Positions 1 to 10,950 of a stretch of DNA of 64,000 nucleotides are shown here, one piece after another; the first letter of the stretch is position 1; each line of letters starts with the position of its first letter. Made by a program: the position numbers and the translations under genes. The stretch covers positions 496,001 to 560,000 of the forward strand of contig JAKTTT010000004.1 of NCBI GenBank assembly GCA_030581615.1, in the 5' to 3' direction. The notes under the pieces were generated by a model. It did no database searches. It had not been told where the DNA came from and saw only the letters and a program-made list of their open reading frames with translations. This DNA is from Alloascoidea africana. Its lineage: Eukaryota > Ascomycota > Alloascoideomycetes > Alloascoideales > Alloascoideaceae.

Positions 1-1740
1 GCACGCGCTAGGCTTGCAAACACCCAGGGTAAAAAGGCGAAAAGGAAGGCAAGGGAGAAGCATTTGGAGGAAACACGGAGGATAACGACTCTGATGGCAC
101 GTAGACAGCTGAAAGCTGCTGGAGAACATGTCAGACTGAAGAAGAAAAAGAATACTAAGGAGATGGATTACAACGCTGGGATCCCTTTTCAACAGAGACC
201 AGCTACTGGATTCTACGATACAAGTGAGGAAACTGATGAGGGAGAACGTCTAAAAAGACTGTATGAGAACAAAACTCAACGTAAGGGGATTGTGAATAAA
301 GACTCTAAAAAGGGCCCGCCAAAGAATAAAAAGAGGGATCAAGATAAGGAGAAAGATAGTCTTACTAAACAGCTACAAAATGCCGAAAAGTTGAAGAGAT
401 TACAAGAACAGGATCAAATTTCAAAAAGAAGAAAACTCAACCTACCTGCTCCTCAGGTCAGCGCAAGCGAGATTGAAGATATCGTGAAGATGGGTAACAT
501 GGGCGAACATTTAAAATCCCAATACGGGGAGGGCGGAGAAGCAACTACCAATTTAATGGGCAACTATAGTAACTCTGTAAGTGTTCGAGATCTCAGGACA
601 CCCCAAGTACCTAGTTCAGAGGATAAGGTGCTTTTGGCAACGAGGGAATTGAAGGCCATGACAGCAGCCCAATCGTCTCTACTTGGAGAGGAGAACACGC
701 CTTTATATTCTGGTACCCAGAGTTTGAAAACCGCGATGCCACCTCCGGGGATGGTTTCGGCTACTCCTAACCCACTAGCTACCCCGCTACGAGGAAGTAA
801 TAATGGTGGCATTCAGCAAACACCAAGGCGTGACGAACTGGGGGTAAGCAGGGTTGACGTGAATGCAACACCGAGGAACATTTTACGGCAAAAGCTGTTG
901 AACTTACCAAAACCCAAAAACGACTTTGAGATTGTGGTTCCAGAAGAAGAGGATGAGACAGAAGGAAGTGATCCAATGGAATTGGATGCAGCTGAAGAGG
1001 ACGAGGGTGAAAAGAAAAGGAAGCTGGAAAAATTGAAAGAGCAGGAAAAAGCAAGGGCATTGTTGCGGAGATCGCAGGCTGTTCAAAGGAATCTCCCATT
1101 ACCTAACGGAACTCCCAAGAGGCTACCACGACTACCAAACACGAATGAAGAGTCGTTGAACCAGGTACAAAGTCTAGTTGATGACGAACTAGTTCGACTA
1201 ATCCAAAGTGATCAACTGAAATATGGAAATGCGACTTCTAAAAGTAAGGGAAGAGAATTGTTACTGGAAGATATCGGAGATGAATTGAAATCAACAATTA
1301 ATGCTGAAATTGAACATGAAGTCAAAGAACTAGGGACCCTGGAACAATTTCAAAAAGCATTTATCAAAGCCTCAGAAAACGTCCCATATGTGCTACCTGG
1401 CGTAGACGATGGAGAAGCTAATACATCTGAGATTTCTAAAGAAATAGTGGAGGCTCTCTCAAAGCATGTTCAAAAGGCCAACAAGGCCGAAAAGAAGATG
1501 AGTTTAATATTTGGTGGATACTTGAAACGACAGCAGCAGCTTGGGAAGAAGCTCAATGAGGCGCATGATATGCTCCAGAGGCACTACGTTGAAGAAAAGA
1601 CTTTTGAAGCGATCGAGGAGATGGAGAAAGTGGCTATTGGGATCAGAGCGGATACTCTACAGGAGGAAGTAGATGGCATTATGGCTGCTGAACGCATTGG
1701 ACAGGCAAGATTTGTGGAGCTGAATGGTCATCTCAGGTAG
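1..1740 (+). CDS. CEF1: Pre-mRNA splicing factor Cef1/Cdc5, C-terminal part (5' end outside window)
   Basis: Cef1/Cdc5 is the scaffold of the NineTeen complex, which activates the spliceosome in the nucleus. The frame is open from base 1 and encodes 579 residues before the stop at 1738-1740. The first visible residues, ARARLANTQGKKAKRKAREK, are the family signature just after the two N-terminal Myb repeats, so roughly 150 residues and the start codon lie upstream of the window. The tract MDYNAGIPFQQRPATGFYDT also matches the family. The middle (about residues 180-300) carries TP-rich segments such as ATPNPLATPLR, typical of the phosphorylated Cdc5 linker. The C-terminal 150 residues are charged and probably coiled coil (LKRQQQLGKKLNEAHDMLQR), as in the Prp19-binding end of the family. 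The first in-frame ATG, at 94, is internal and not the real start. The gene runs head-to-tail into RIM20, 76 bp downstream. Confidence 0.93.
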   Translation, partial: ARARLANTQGKKAKRKAREKHLEETRRITTLMARRQLKAAGEHVRLKKKKNTKEMDYNAGIPFQQRPATGFYDTSEETDEGERLKRLYENKTQRKGIVNKDSKKGPPKNKKRDQDKEKDSLTKQLQNAEKLKRLQEQDQISKRRKLNLPAPQVSASEIEDIVKMGNMGEHLKSQYGEGGEATTNLMGNYSNSVSVRDLRTPQVPSSEDKVLLATRELKAMTAAQSSLLGEENTPLYSGTQSLKTAMPPPGMVSATPNPLATPLRGSNNGGIQQTPRRDELGVSRVDVNATPRNILRQKLLNLPKPKNDFEIVVPEEEDETEGSDPMELDAAEEDEGEKKRKLEKLKEQEKARALLRRSQAVQRNLPLPNGTPKRLPRLPNTNEESLNQVQSLVDDELVRLIQSDQLKYGNATSKSKGRELLLEDIGDELKSTINAEIEHEVKELGTLEQFQKAFIKASENVPYVLPGVDDGEANTSEISKEIVEALSKHVQKANKAEKKMSLIFGGYLKRQQQLGKKLNEAHDMLQRHYVEEKTFEAIEEMEKVAIGIRADTLQEEVDGIMAAERIGQARFVELNGHLR

Positions 1741-1816
1741 GGTAGGGTAATCTTGTATAATGGTGTTTACTTAAGACTTCAGTAGGAAAAAGGAAGTGAA
1801 CACTACCGTCAAGAAC

Positions 1817-4612
1817 ATGGCGACGAATCTGCTTTCCATACCCCAGCGTCTATCTGAACCGGTTGATCTCAAATCTTCTATAGAATCAATAATTAAAGAA
1901 GAGTACTACCAGTCTTTGGATTTGTTCAGAAATGACATCTCGGCGATTTCACAATTAAGGGAGGAGGTTGTACCTTTGTCCCGTAATAGTACATCATCTT
2001 CTCCTTCAGCAGCCACTTTAGACAAGGTTGAGTCATTAAAGAAGTATGAACTGATTAATTAGCTTGTCTGGTTTTAATTAAAGGTCTAAAAACTGCTAAC
2101 AAATATGTATGAAGGTACTATGTTCAATTGTTCAACCTTTCCCTTAAGTTTCCAGATGATGTAAGTGACATGTGCTTCTTCGTAGCTCATAATTCAAGCT
2201 TCTAATTCTTTTGACCTTGAACAGCTTGTTGAATTTCCTTGGTATGGAACTCTGGGTTATTCAATTAGTGGACCAGGTATGCAACATTGGTTTGTTTTTG
2301 ACGCGAGAAACGACTGTTTAGGAGACATCTAACGATATACTGCAAATTCAAATAGTAAAAGACAAATCTATTGTATATGAGCAAATTAATGTGGTTTATA
2401 ATCTTGGGTCGATTTTTTCGCAGTTGGGGGTTAACGTTTCAAGAGCAAACGTTGAAGGGTTGAAAAAATCGTGTCTATTCTTTCAGGTATGCACCATTTA
2501 CCACTCTTTGATCTTTTATTTCCTAACATGTTGAGTCCACTAGTTTGCTGCGAGTTGTTTCAACCACATAGAGTCAGCACTACTTCCATCACTACATCAT
2601 CCCCCTGAAATTGGACTTGACTCTAATACTTTGAGATGTCTAAGAGATCTTATGTTTGCACAAGCACAGGAGAGTTTTTGGCAGAAGGCTGTCTCTGACA
2701 AACTAAGTGATAGCATCATTTCAAGGCTTGCGATACAGGTCTCTGAATATTATAGTGAATCACTTTCCAACGGAAACAGGAGCTCCGCGATTAAATCAAA
2801 TTGGATCCACCATATAAGTTGTAAAAAGAATCATTTTGAAGCAGCTGCACAGTATAGAATGGCAAGAGATGCAATTGCAAAGCGTCAGTATGGAGAAGAG
2901 ATTGCGCGATTGAAAGTGGCATTAGAGGCCTGTGATGAAGCATTGCTAAATTCAAGATCAGTGGGGCAATTTGTGCTTGAAGATATCCAAGGACTTTATG
3001 CTGTCATTAAAGAGAACTTGAAGCATTCTGAAAAAGACAACGATCTGATCTATCTTAAAGTTGTGCCTTCTGCCTCTGACTTGGCCCCGCTAAGTAAAGC
3101 ACCAATGGTGAAGCTGCTGAGAATTGAAGAGATTGAAGACCCAAGGCACGCCATTGAGGTATTACAATATGGAAATCAATTGTTTGAGGATTTATTACCT
3201 TATTTTGTCTTCCACTTAGCGCAAGTTTTCAAAGAACAGCAGGATTCCTATATTGAAAAGGGCATTGTGCGACCAATACAAGACTTGAAGAGATCTACAA
3301 ATAATTTGTTTCAAAGGTTAGAGCTTCCAGGCTCAATTGAAAGCATCAAGAAGCCGCATGGCTTGCCGCCTACACTGTTGACACATTGCGAAGAAGTCAA
3401 AACGCAAGGTGGAGTGGAAAGGCTTCTGGATGCTTTGACGGACATTCAAAAATTGGCATTGCAAAGTCGGCATTTGTTAGATGGCGCAACCGAAAGACTA
3501 GATATTGAAGCACAGGAAGATAACATGATGAGAGAGCAGCAGGGCTCGTCTCGATGGACTAGAGAAAGGCCAGAGGTGGCTGCGAAGAAATACAGGGACA
3601 GCATTGAAAAGTTTGAGGAGTATTTACAGGTTGCCCAGAGTGGAGATGAGACAATTAGGCAAGAGTTTTATCGATTAGAAGGATTGATACGGCTATTATG
3701 TGGACCAAAGGTAAGTATTTGGCTGATTCTTGGGGCCATTTTCGCCCATGACTAACCAGCAGATAGGAGAATTTGGAGAAATACATTCCGAATTCATCAG
3801 TGGTAAGGCTGGACTCAGAGTCATCAACAATAGTTGTTGAGATTCAAAACCAGCTCTCCAAATTCAAGGAGCGGTCTCAACAGAGATCACAATTTCTCGA
3901 GAGCATTCAAATAAAGTCGAAGAATTTTACCATTCTGCCCAAATTGATTTCAGAATACAAATCATTAAAAATAGAAGACCCTTTCATCTCAACTTCAAGA
4001 AGTTCGTCGATCCACAAAGGTGACGGCGAACCCGAAGAAGGCAATAGCAAAGTGATGCAGAGGTTCTCTGATATCTACGCTATACATATCAAGAATTTTG
4101 ATTCTGATTTGAAGCATGTTGAGCTGGAAAAGCAATGGCAGTCCGAATTCAATGAAAAGCTTAAAACACTTTATTCGAGATTCGTTGAGGTCAGTAAAAA
4201 TAGCAACGGTACGGAAAAAAGACAGGAGGCAATACAGGCTCTGGAAGTTGCATACTATGGTTTTAATGAGTTGATTTCGAATATTCAACAGGGCCTACAG
4301 TTTTATGAGGATTTCATAGGCAATGTGAACAAGATTTTGAAGGATTGTGATGATTATGTCTACTCGAGAAGACTCGAAGGGCGAGAATTGGAGAATCGGA
4401 TTTTAAATGGAGAAAATATTGCAGGCGCCTTTGATAAGAGGGGTTCTGGAAGAAAGTCACCAGTTCAAGTGGTCAGCGTTCCTTCTTCTCCAGATATTGA
4501 TGGACAAGAAGGCGAAGATGATTATGAAGATGATACGCACACAACCCACGAGATGAGAAATGCCGGTTCAAGTACGCTTTGGAATCCCTCGAGTGGGATC
4601 AGATTTGGCTAG
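1817..4612 (+). CDS. RIM20: Rim20/PalA, Bro1-domain ALIX-like protein of the alkaline-pH signalling pathway (6 exons)
   Basis: Rim20/PalA binds the transcription factor Rim101/PacC and ESCRT-III (Snf7) on endosomes and scaffolds proteolytic activation of Rim101 at alkaline pH. Deduced exons are 1817-2043, 2115-2160, 2225-2276, 2356-2486, 2544-3710 and 3767-4612; joined they encode 822 aa, close to filamentous-fungal PalA and longer than S. cerevisiae Rim20 (661). All junctions keep frame and have GT/AG ends with branch points such as TGCTAAC, ATCTAAC, TCCTAAC and GACTAAC. The Bro1 domain (about 1-370) shows LVEFPWYGTLGYSISGP, FAQAQESFWQKAV, WIHHISCKKNHFEAAAQYR and YGEEIARL, which match PalA closely. 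A helical V domain follows (about 380-740). The tail is acidic and lacks the Pro-rich C-terminus of Bro1, which argues for Rim20 rather than Bro1. Start at 1817 gives MATNLLSIPQRL, the normal family start. Five introns is extraordinary for a budding yeast. Confidence 0.93.
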
Positions 4613-5132
4613 AAAAAGAGACTTGTTGATAGTTGATTCCCACATTCTGGTATCTATAAACATTTTAAAAAGTTATGTTTCTTGTTCTTGCCATGTAGCT
4701 GATATCATGTCGCCTTAGCCGTGAAAAAATTTCGTTAATTTGATTTGAGCATAATGTAGCCCAATCAGCTTGACTCTCTTGGTCCCGTTGCAAAGCAGGT
4801 TGGCCAGATACCGCTTCGGATCTATTTTCGGTGCCTACTTATCAAAGCTTCGAGCTACATAAAGTAGAGACGGTTGAAATCCGCCTCACTTCATGCCGCG
4901 CTATCAGGTTACTTCTAGCCACGAGGGCTCCCTTGCAGGACATGTTTGGAACTAAATAACCAAAAAATACTTCTTCAAGTCCAATATAAATATCTTTAGA
5001 TCTCCCTCAAGTTTTGGTCTTCATCAAAAAAAACATTCTCTCGTTCTTTAATATCGTCTTTCGCTCTGCTACCACTAGCACATTTAATCAAACAAGTCCT
5101 TTCGCTTAACAACTAATCTAATCTTTTAAAAA
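4613..5132. promoter_or_regulatory. Intergenic region; promoter of the GPI wall-protein gene
   Basis: No open frame of note. A TATAAATA box lies at 4985-4992, about 150 bp before the ATG of the downstream wall-protein gene. The next 130 bp are pyrimidine-rich and then A-rich, the usual leader of a strongly expressed yeast gene. A cluster of short AT runs around 4660-4740 is probably the RIM20 3' end. Confidence 0.5.
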
Positions 5133-5672
5133 ATGAAATTCTCAGTTGCCGTCGTTGCTCTTTCCAGCTCTGCTTTCGCTGCCGTTTCTAATCTCACTGA
5201 CACCACTGTCACATTCACCACCTGTGTTGACGAAGTTGTTACTGAATACACCACCTACTGCCCAGAACCCACTGTGATCTGTGTTGATGAGATCAAGTGT
5301 GTAACTGTTGAAACCCCAGGAACCGTCACCATCACCGACTGCCCATGCACCATCTCCAAGACCACCGAGATTACAACTGTTATTCCATGCCCAACTACAA
5401 CTCCTGTTGAACCCATTGTTACCGAGACCACTTGTGAAGAAGAGGATGTTCCTCCTCCCACTACCCCAGTTCCATTTTACAATACCACAGTCTGTGAAAC
5501 AGTCTGTGAGACTGAGGTCCCAACCGAGGTTCCAACCGAGGGCCCATCTTCCTCTGTCCCAGCCAACAAGACTGAACCCTCGATCCCAAGCCACACTGGT
5601 GCTGCTAACAGAGTCGGCTTCACCTCCGGTGCTCTTGCTGCCGTCATTGCCGTTGTTGCTTACTTTTTGTAG
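5133..5672 (+). CDS. Small Thr/Cys/Pro-rich GPI-anchored cell wall protein, Sed1/Spi1-like
   Basis: A 179-aa secreted structural wall mannoprotein. It begins with a signal peptide (MKFSVAVVALSSSAFA) and ends with a hydrophobic GPI-attachment tail (about 160-179) preceded by small residues (TGAANRVG), so it should be GPI-anchored and then linked to wall glucan. The body is rich in Thr, Val, Glu and Pro and contains TTYCPEPT, resembling the Cys/Tyr-containing units of Sed1/Spi1-type proteins. Cysteines recur in the first two-thirds (TYCPE, VICVDEIKC, DCPC, IPCP, TTVCETVCETE), suggesting disulphides or cross-linking. A short direct repeat, EVPTEVPTEGP, sits near the C-terminus. N-glycosylation sites include NLT near the start, NTT and NKT. 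Codons are strongly biased (GTT, ACC, TCC, CCA), which with the TATA box suggests high expression. The family assignment is by composition, so paralogy to Sed1 itself is not proven. Confidence 0.85.
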   Translation: MKFSVAVVALSSSAFAAVSNLTDTTVTFTTCVDEVVTEYTTYCPEPTVICVDEIKCVTVETPGTVTITDCPCTISKTTEITTVIPCPTTTPVEPIVTETTCEEEDVPPPTTPVPFYNTTVCETVCETEVPTEVPTEGPSSSVPANKTEPSIPSHTGAANRVGFTSGALAAVIAVVAYFL

Positions 5673-6488
5673 CTTTAATGGTGTTAAATGATTCTACTTT
5701 CTTGAGTTACCTGATGCTTTGGTAACAACAGTTTCTCTACTTTGTTTCGAAAAGAGAACAGAGATTAAAATCTCGATTTACAATGTTTAGATCAACGTTT
5801 CTGGAGTTTACGATACGATTTGACTGCCACCAGCGGGTTGTTAATAGCCCTCAGTGGTTGAAAATGCTTCCCAATGTCCACAATTAGAGTTGCATTTTGA
5901 TTTCAATAGTTAATATATTTTGGTTTTGGTTAGATACAATGAATGATTTTTAAATTTTTATCCAATATGTAACATGTAAGTTGATATTCGTTAGAAGAAT
6001 TTAAAGTTTTTGTCTATCGAAAAGCGCCTGCTACTGGAGCAGAAGCGAGTGAACTTATAGACAAGGAGAATATGCGTAAGCTCTCAGTTGGTCTGTTCTT
6101 CAACACTTTTGGGGGGAAGAACTGAAGGCATGACCATTGATATTTACGAATTTTGGAACAAAGTGTTTTGGGATTATTGGTGAAAAGTGGAAAACGGGTG
6201 GAAAGTAGCTTTGTGGGGTACCATAATCAATGAAGTAGAAGCCCTCTTGAATGTGCCGCAGTATCAACAACTTCAGTATCTTCATTCTCATTATTATTAA
6301 ATAAAAAGCGATAAATATAGTAATTTCCCCCCCAAAATCAATACTCATAAGCCATAAACGAGTGTCAACTAGAACCCAGCATGACCAGTTTAGCTAACTT
6401 CGGTGGTAACAACGCTCATTAACAAAAGCGAAACTAAAACTAAAAACAGACTTACGATCAAAAACAAATACCCAGACTAAAAACAGCC
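5673..6488. other. Intergenic region between convergent genes; no gene seen
   Basis: This is 816 bp of AT-rich sequence between the ends of two convergent genes. It holds one open frame of 82 codons on the minus strand (6100-6348) with no recognisable domain or codon bias, and several T- and A-rich runs that could serve as 3'-end signals. I see no RNA gene. Confidence 0.5.
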
Positions 6489-7814
6489 TTACCAAGCAAG
6501 AACCCCTTTCTTCTCACTGCATTCCAACTTTCTACAAATGTTGTCCAACTCTTCTGCGTCAGCACTGCTTGAGGAACCGCCCACAAAAGCAGGATTTATT
6601 TTCATTCCTGCTTTTTCTTCTTTTTCATAGTGGGCTTTGACAAGATCCTTGACTATGTTCTGATAATAGAGAACTCCGTTTTCTTTCTCTGGGTGTAGAT
6701 ATCCTGTTGAGTAGACACCCTGATTCAAGTTTTTCTGGGTTGCTTCACAAAGGTCAAAATCTTCTTTTTCAACCTGTTGCAAGAAATCTACAAACTCTTT
6801 GATCTCTTCGTCAGAGGATCCTTTTTTCTTGAATATGTCGTACATTAGGATCGTGTGAGTGGCTGAAATTGGACAAACTCTAATGGAATACCAAGCAGGA
6901 GAGTAACAATTGACTCCATTGCTTGGGAAAAGGTAAACCCATAATCCATCAAATTCGCCTCCAGCGTTTACCCTGGGTTGGGCCTTGGGCGCCGTTTTCT
7001 TTCTTCCAAACCAACCTGAAGACTCTTCCTCCTTTTCTTCTGGTTTATCGGGCCTTACAATTTCTGCGTAATGTCTACAGTAATTATTTCTTGGTGTGAC
7101 CTGGTAGGTGTTCATTTTGAATGCGGTATTCAATCCGGGGTGGGTTGTTGGGCAATGGTAGCACTCCTGATAACCGTCCATGAGCGTTTTCCAGTTGAAT
7201 TGGCCATCCAGCTCATAGGACATATGGTATTCGTAGTCGCCAAAATCAAACTCCTTCATTTCGCTCTGCAATCCCTGGTACCACTCATCGAAAGGAAGGG
7301 GTCCCTCCGGCGAGTTGTCAAAGTTTATGAACACCAGCCCCTGCTCCGTCACATAGGTATGGATGGCAAAGAGCCCGTTCTCCTCTTTTTTGAAACCTTC
7401 TACGGTATCGAAATGCGGGGCCTTGGTCAAAGCGCCGTCGGTGTTGTAGGACCATCCGTGGTATTTGCACCCCAAGATACGAGATGAGCCTTGCTGCTTC
7501 CTCACGACAGGATACGCGCGATGCCTACAGACATTGTGGTAGGCCTTGATCTGGCCCTCCTTGTTTCGAACAAGGAAGAGCTGGAGGCCTGCAAAAGTAA
7601 AGCTGAAGTAGTCACCGGCTTTCTCAAACCGAGATTCGTGGATCATATACAGCCATGTCTTGAAAAAGATGGCCCGCTTTTCAAGCTCAAAGATCTGGTC
7701 CGATAAGAACCACGACGCAGGAAGGGTGTGCTTATCGGCTGGTCCGCTTGTGGCGGAAGTTTCCGCATGATCAAGGCTCTCGTTCAAAGTAGCTTCCACT
7801 GTTGGTGATGACAT
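6489..7814 (-). CDS. Rieske non-haem iron oxygenase, choline/carnitine monooxygenase-like alpha subunit
   Basis: A 441-aa oxygenase of the ring-hydroxylating/quaternary-ammonium family. The Rieske [2Fe-2S] domain (about 35-165) has both ligand pairs, C96-x-H98 (VCRHRAYP) and C116-x2-H119 (CKYHGWSYNTDG). The catalytic domain shows NWKTLMDGYQECYHCPTTHP, giving the mononuclear iron ligands H220 and H225; the third, acidic ligand is probably D352 in EDFDLCEATQ. Length is normal for choline monooxygenase, glycine-betaine or stachydrine demethylases and CntA-type carnitine oxygenases, and the LCEA motif is typical of that branch; the substrate cannot be read from sequence. A charged insert (about 255-282, KPEEKEEESSGWFGRKK) looks lineage-specific. 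No organelle signal is evident. The enzyme needs an NADH-dependent reductase, which is not encoded nearby. Absent from S. cerevisiae. Start at 7814 is the first ATG and is preceded by a TATA box. Confidence 0.9.
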   Translation of the reverse strand: MSSPTVEATLNESLDHAETSATSGPADKHTLPASWFLSDQIFELEKRAIFFKTWLYMIHESRFEKAGDYFSFTFAGLQLFLVRNKEGQIKAYHNVCRHRAYPVVRKQQGSSRILGCKYHGWSYNTDGALTKAPHFDTVEGFKKEENGLFAIHTYVTEQGLVFINFDNSPEGPLPFDEWYQGLQSEMKEFDFGDYEYHMSYELDGQFNWKTLMDGYQECYHCPTTHPGLNTAFKMNTYQVTPRNNYCRHYAEIVRPDKPEEKEEESSGWFGRKKTAPKAQPRVNAGGEFDGLWVYLFPSNGVNCYSPAWYSIRVCPISATHTILMYDIFKKKGSSDEEIKEFVDFLQQVEKEDFDLCEATQKNLNQGVYSTGYLHPEKENGVLYYQNIVKDLVKAHYEKEEKAGMKINPAFVGGSSSSADAEELDNICRKLECSEKKGVLAW

Positions 7815-9096
7815 TGTAATTGTCTGAGGAGGAGTCGGATTGGGACGAAGTGGGGTGCTGGGGGATATTTATACTTGGTAACTAAAATAAAATGATAAGG
7901 GCTTTGCTCTAGCTTACAAAGTCGGAGCTTCTTTTTTCCGTTTTGAGCGTTCTGATCCGTTTCTACTCCTCCGAAAATCGATAGTGGAAATGGTATTTTA
8001 GTCCGGTTTAGTTAGTGGTACTCCTACCCACTAGAAGCAGATCATCTATCTGATCAACGGATCTCCTGATAACACAATTGGACCAAAGCTGTCCTTGTCC
8101 GTTCCGATCGGCACATCAAGAATATCCAACGGTTTTTCTTCTACTATTGTTGGTGTGTCATGGCTTTGATCAAAAGTGGGTCAAGCTGCTTGAATACAAT
8201 GGAGATAAGGTTTTCCTCAGTACGTAGCTGCCCTTTGCGGGAGAGATACTTGAAAAGTGGATATTGCTAGTTTGAAAGCATTAGCAGCAAAAATTATCAA
8301 AGCTGATATTTACACAAACGCTAACCAAATGAATTGATTTTTTCCAATTGTAGAAAAATAGTTGTGTTCATTAGTGCTTGTCGCCATTGTCTTAGATATC
8401 TCTGCTTCCGTAATACTAACAAGCAAGTACTGCAAATCTTGGCTTTCAAATTACCCCAATAGTGTATACGACTCACAGCAGCAACTTCTCAAGCATTGGT
8501 TTTATAAAGTGGTTTTGAAGGGACAGTTAATTTCATACTTGACCGCGCAAGTTAACGCGGGCAGATCCATTATGACAATCAACTCTAAACAGATTCTAGA
8601 CTACAGAACACTTAACCATTTGATGAAGTTCAATAGAATACAATATGTTTATGCCTGTGAATGTTACATCTATGCCAAGAGTTCATAAACTCGATAAGCA
8701 TTTTCTCTTGATAACTTTTGACAACAACTACATGCTTGGATAAAAATATTGAAATCTGTATCAATCAGTCACACTCTTTGAAACTAGGAAAAAACTTCAT
8801 AAAAAGCGGTGAATACTGGAGAAAACAAAATGATTAATCGGTATGTTTATGCTATACTCGGAAGGCTCAGTTTCTTCTCATATTTGACAGGTGAAAAGCT
8901 CCTCTCAGTCAATAAAAAAGTCGCTGCTTCAAAACAAAAATGTAAATTGCCATTAATTCCATGTTTCTCCGTCTATCTTCAAAGTAACTTCATTCAAGAA
9001 TGGATGGATAGTATTTACAACACGCTTCTTCAAATGCTCACCAGCTGCCCTCATATATACATCTAAACGGTCTTCACATGTTCGCAAAGACGCTAG
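7815..9096. other. Intergenic region, promoter side of Rieske gene and 3' side of HEM14; no supported gene
   Basis: This 1.28-kb stretch contains two plus-strand frames (8362-8688, 108 codons; 8809-9066, 85 codons). The first has no ATG until residue 70, and neither shows a domain, codon bias or upstream signals, so I do not call them. The sequence becomes increasingly AT-rich between 8280 and 8850. Confidence 0.5.
7863..7873 (-). promoter_or_regulatory. TATA box of the Rieske oxygenase gene
   Basis: Read on the minus strand the sequence is TATAAATATCC, about 50 bp upstream of the ATG at 7814. Position and sequence suit a yeast TATA element with a very short leader. This suggests regulated (inducible) rather than housekeeping expression. 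Confidence 0.45.
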
Positions 9097-10950
9097 TTAC
9101 ATAACTTCCACTTTTCTTATAGCTGGATCGCTGCTCAGCCCTATCTCGTTGCCCGAGATTCTGACTGCACTTGTGAATGAATCTACAACACAGTCGGGCA
9201 CGCCTACAAGACCATCAAGGAAAGAATTGCCTCCAATGCTCAGCCTTTCATCCAGCTGTTTGTAGATATCTTCTTTTGCGTCTCTTATAGAGTCCATCTG
9301 CCCAGGTCTGTACTGCGGAATGCAATCCTGCTGGAGCCTAGTTTCCACCACAGCATCAGGAAACTGGGACAAATCAATGCCCATCTTTTCACTGAGAAAT
9401 TCTTTAACCATCCTTTTCACAAGGGAAGAGGAAGGGATTGTTGTGTTTTGCCACATGTAGCCACCTAGCATTAATGTTATCTTGGTGTGTTTATCTTTGG
9501 CTGTTTCTGTTCCTTGGGGAGCAGAAGGAGAAGCAAATAGAGGAATTGCATTTTGTGCAATATCAGAGTCAAAAATAACCCCGAGAACCTGCCACGGGTT
9601 GCTCTGACTCTGAGGAACCAAAAATCCAAAACCCTGCTTTGGAAGAACGCTCTTCTTCGGAATGAAGATGTTGACAACCATCACACTAACAAACTGGATC
9701 TGATCAATTGTCTCCCTTGCGTTCTTCAGCTGGTTAACTGAGGAGATCAAAGGAGTAAATCTATTTGCCGGAATGGTTGTTCTAACATGGTCTGCCTCAA
9801 TTTCCTTTGACTCGCCATATCTTACCTTCAACTTCGCGGCCTTATCTGGAACGCAGAGCTCATAAACTGGGGCATCTCTGACTATCTCAACATTTGGAGT
9901 CTTGAGAAGAGAGTTTTTCAATGCTGTTATTATAGTTTCAAACCCATCCTTCAGGCCCAGCATTGGATACTTCTTGAGATTAGCCAGCAGTGCCTCTGGT
10001 GACTCTTCAGCACCAAGTTTTCCAAACACTCGCACAAAATCTGTGTAAAGCTTTAACCCCTTTTCCGTTTTAGCTACTGTGCTTGAAACCTCGGTTTTCC
10101 CCAGAATGCTCTTGATAGCATAGTTTGTAAATGTTTTGTACCTCTCCTCAATCTCGTACAATGGTCCTAAAGCGGCTCTTGCGCTCAAGTTTTTCACATC
10201 ACCGGCATATATCCCGTGGATTACTGCAGAAAGCACGTTTTTAGAAAGCGCACTTCCAAGCCTTCTCGAAATGAATGAGTCAATACTTTCGTCATTAACA
10301 GCCCCTGGTAATCGTTTCGATCTGAAAGGTTCTAGCACCATCTGTCGAAGAAGACCTTCACCCAGGGGTGAAAGCACAAATTGGGGTACTTCCAGGAGCG
10401 AAGAAGGTACTTTGATGAGTCCATCTTGAGACATGAGATATTTTTTGTTCGCGGCAGACGTTGTGGGGATGGCAATCAAGTCATCTTTGTATCCCAGTTT
10501 TTGCAACTGTTGTTACTTGTGTCAGCAAAAGGTTCAATGCGAGCAAAGAAAAAGATGTTTATCATTTCTCACCATATCCACAATCATGACGGTTCCTAAA
10601 GATGATCCTCGTAGGGTCCGCGGTCCTTTCTCTAATGTAACTTTTTCACTGTTCGTACCGGACTTGCTAGACTCGATCCACCCTCCTACTCGAGGCTTTG
10701 CTTCCAGAATCGTAATTTGAGCATCTTTCCGAAGCTGAGACAAATACCAGGCATACGAAAGTCCTGAAATTCCTGCGCCAATCACTACTACTCTTGCATT
10801 TTTGGGGAGAGTGGCCACTGGCGATTTGGTAACTGTTGTTGAAAGGCCTGATATAAATGTCAGCTGAGCGCTCTTCAATCGTCCCTGAGCTTTAAAGGTT
10901 CGAGCTAATACCCCTGTCCTCCTTGACAAAAGTATCGGTGAACTCGACAT
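9097..10950 (-). CDS. HEM14: Protoporphyrinogen oxidase Hem14 (2 exons)
   Basis: Penultimate haem-synthesis enzyme: oxidises protoporphyrinogen IX to protoporphyrin IX using FAD and O2, at the inner mitochondrial membrane. Exon 1 is 10950-10573 and exon 2 is 10506-9097, joined in phase 0 across a 66-bp intron (donor GTGAGA, branch TGCTGAC, acceptor CAG), giving 595 aa versus 539 in S. cerevisiae. The N-terminus (about 1-48) is rich in Arg, Ser and Leu with no acid until residue 68 or so, a good mitochondrial presequence. The dinucleotide-binding motif VVVIGAGISGLSYAWYL is at about 54-70, followed by ILEAKPRVGGWIES and EKGPRTLR, both diagnostic of the family. The C-terminus has the second FAD segment (GNSFLDGLVGVPDCVVDS). 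It diverges from MSL1 over a 414-bp shared promoter. Confidence 0.95.

Noticed and set aside
5142-5691. Overlapping 127- and 150-codon frames on both strands of the wall-protein gene
   Set aside because: They are shadows of the biased, repeat-rich GPI-protein coding sequence.
8362-8688. 108-codon plus-strand frame
   Set aside because: No ATG until residue 70 or so, no domain, and AT-rich non-coding-like codon use.
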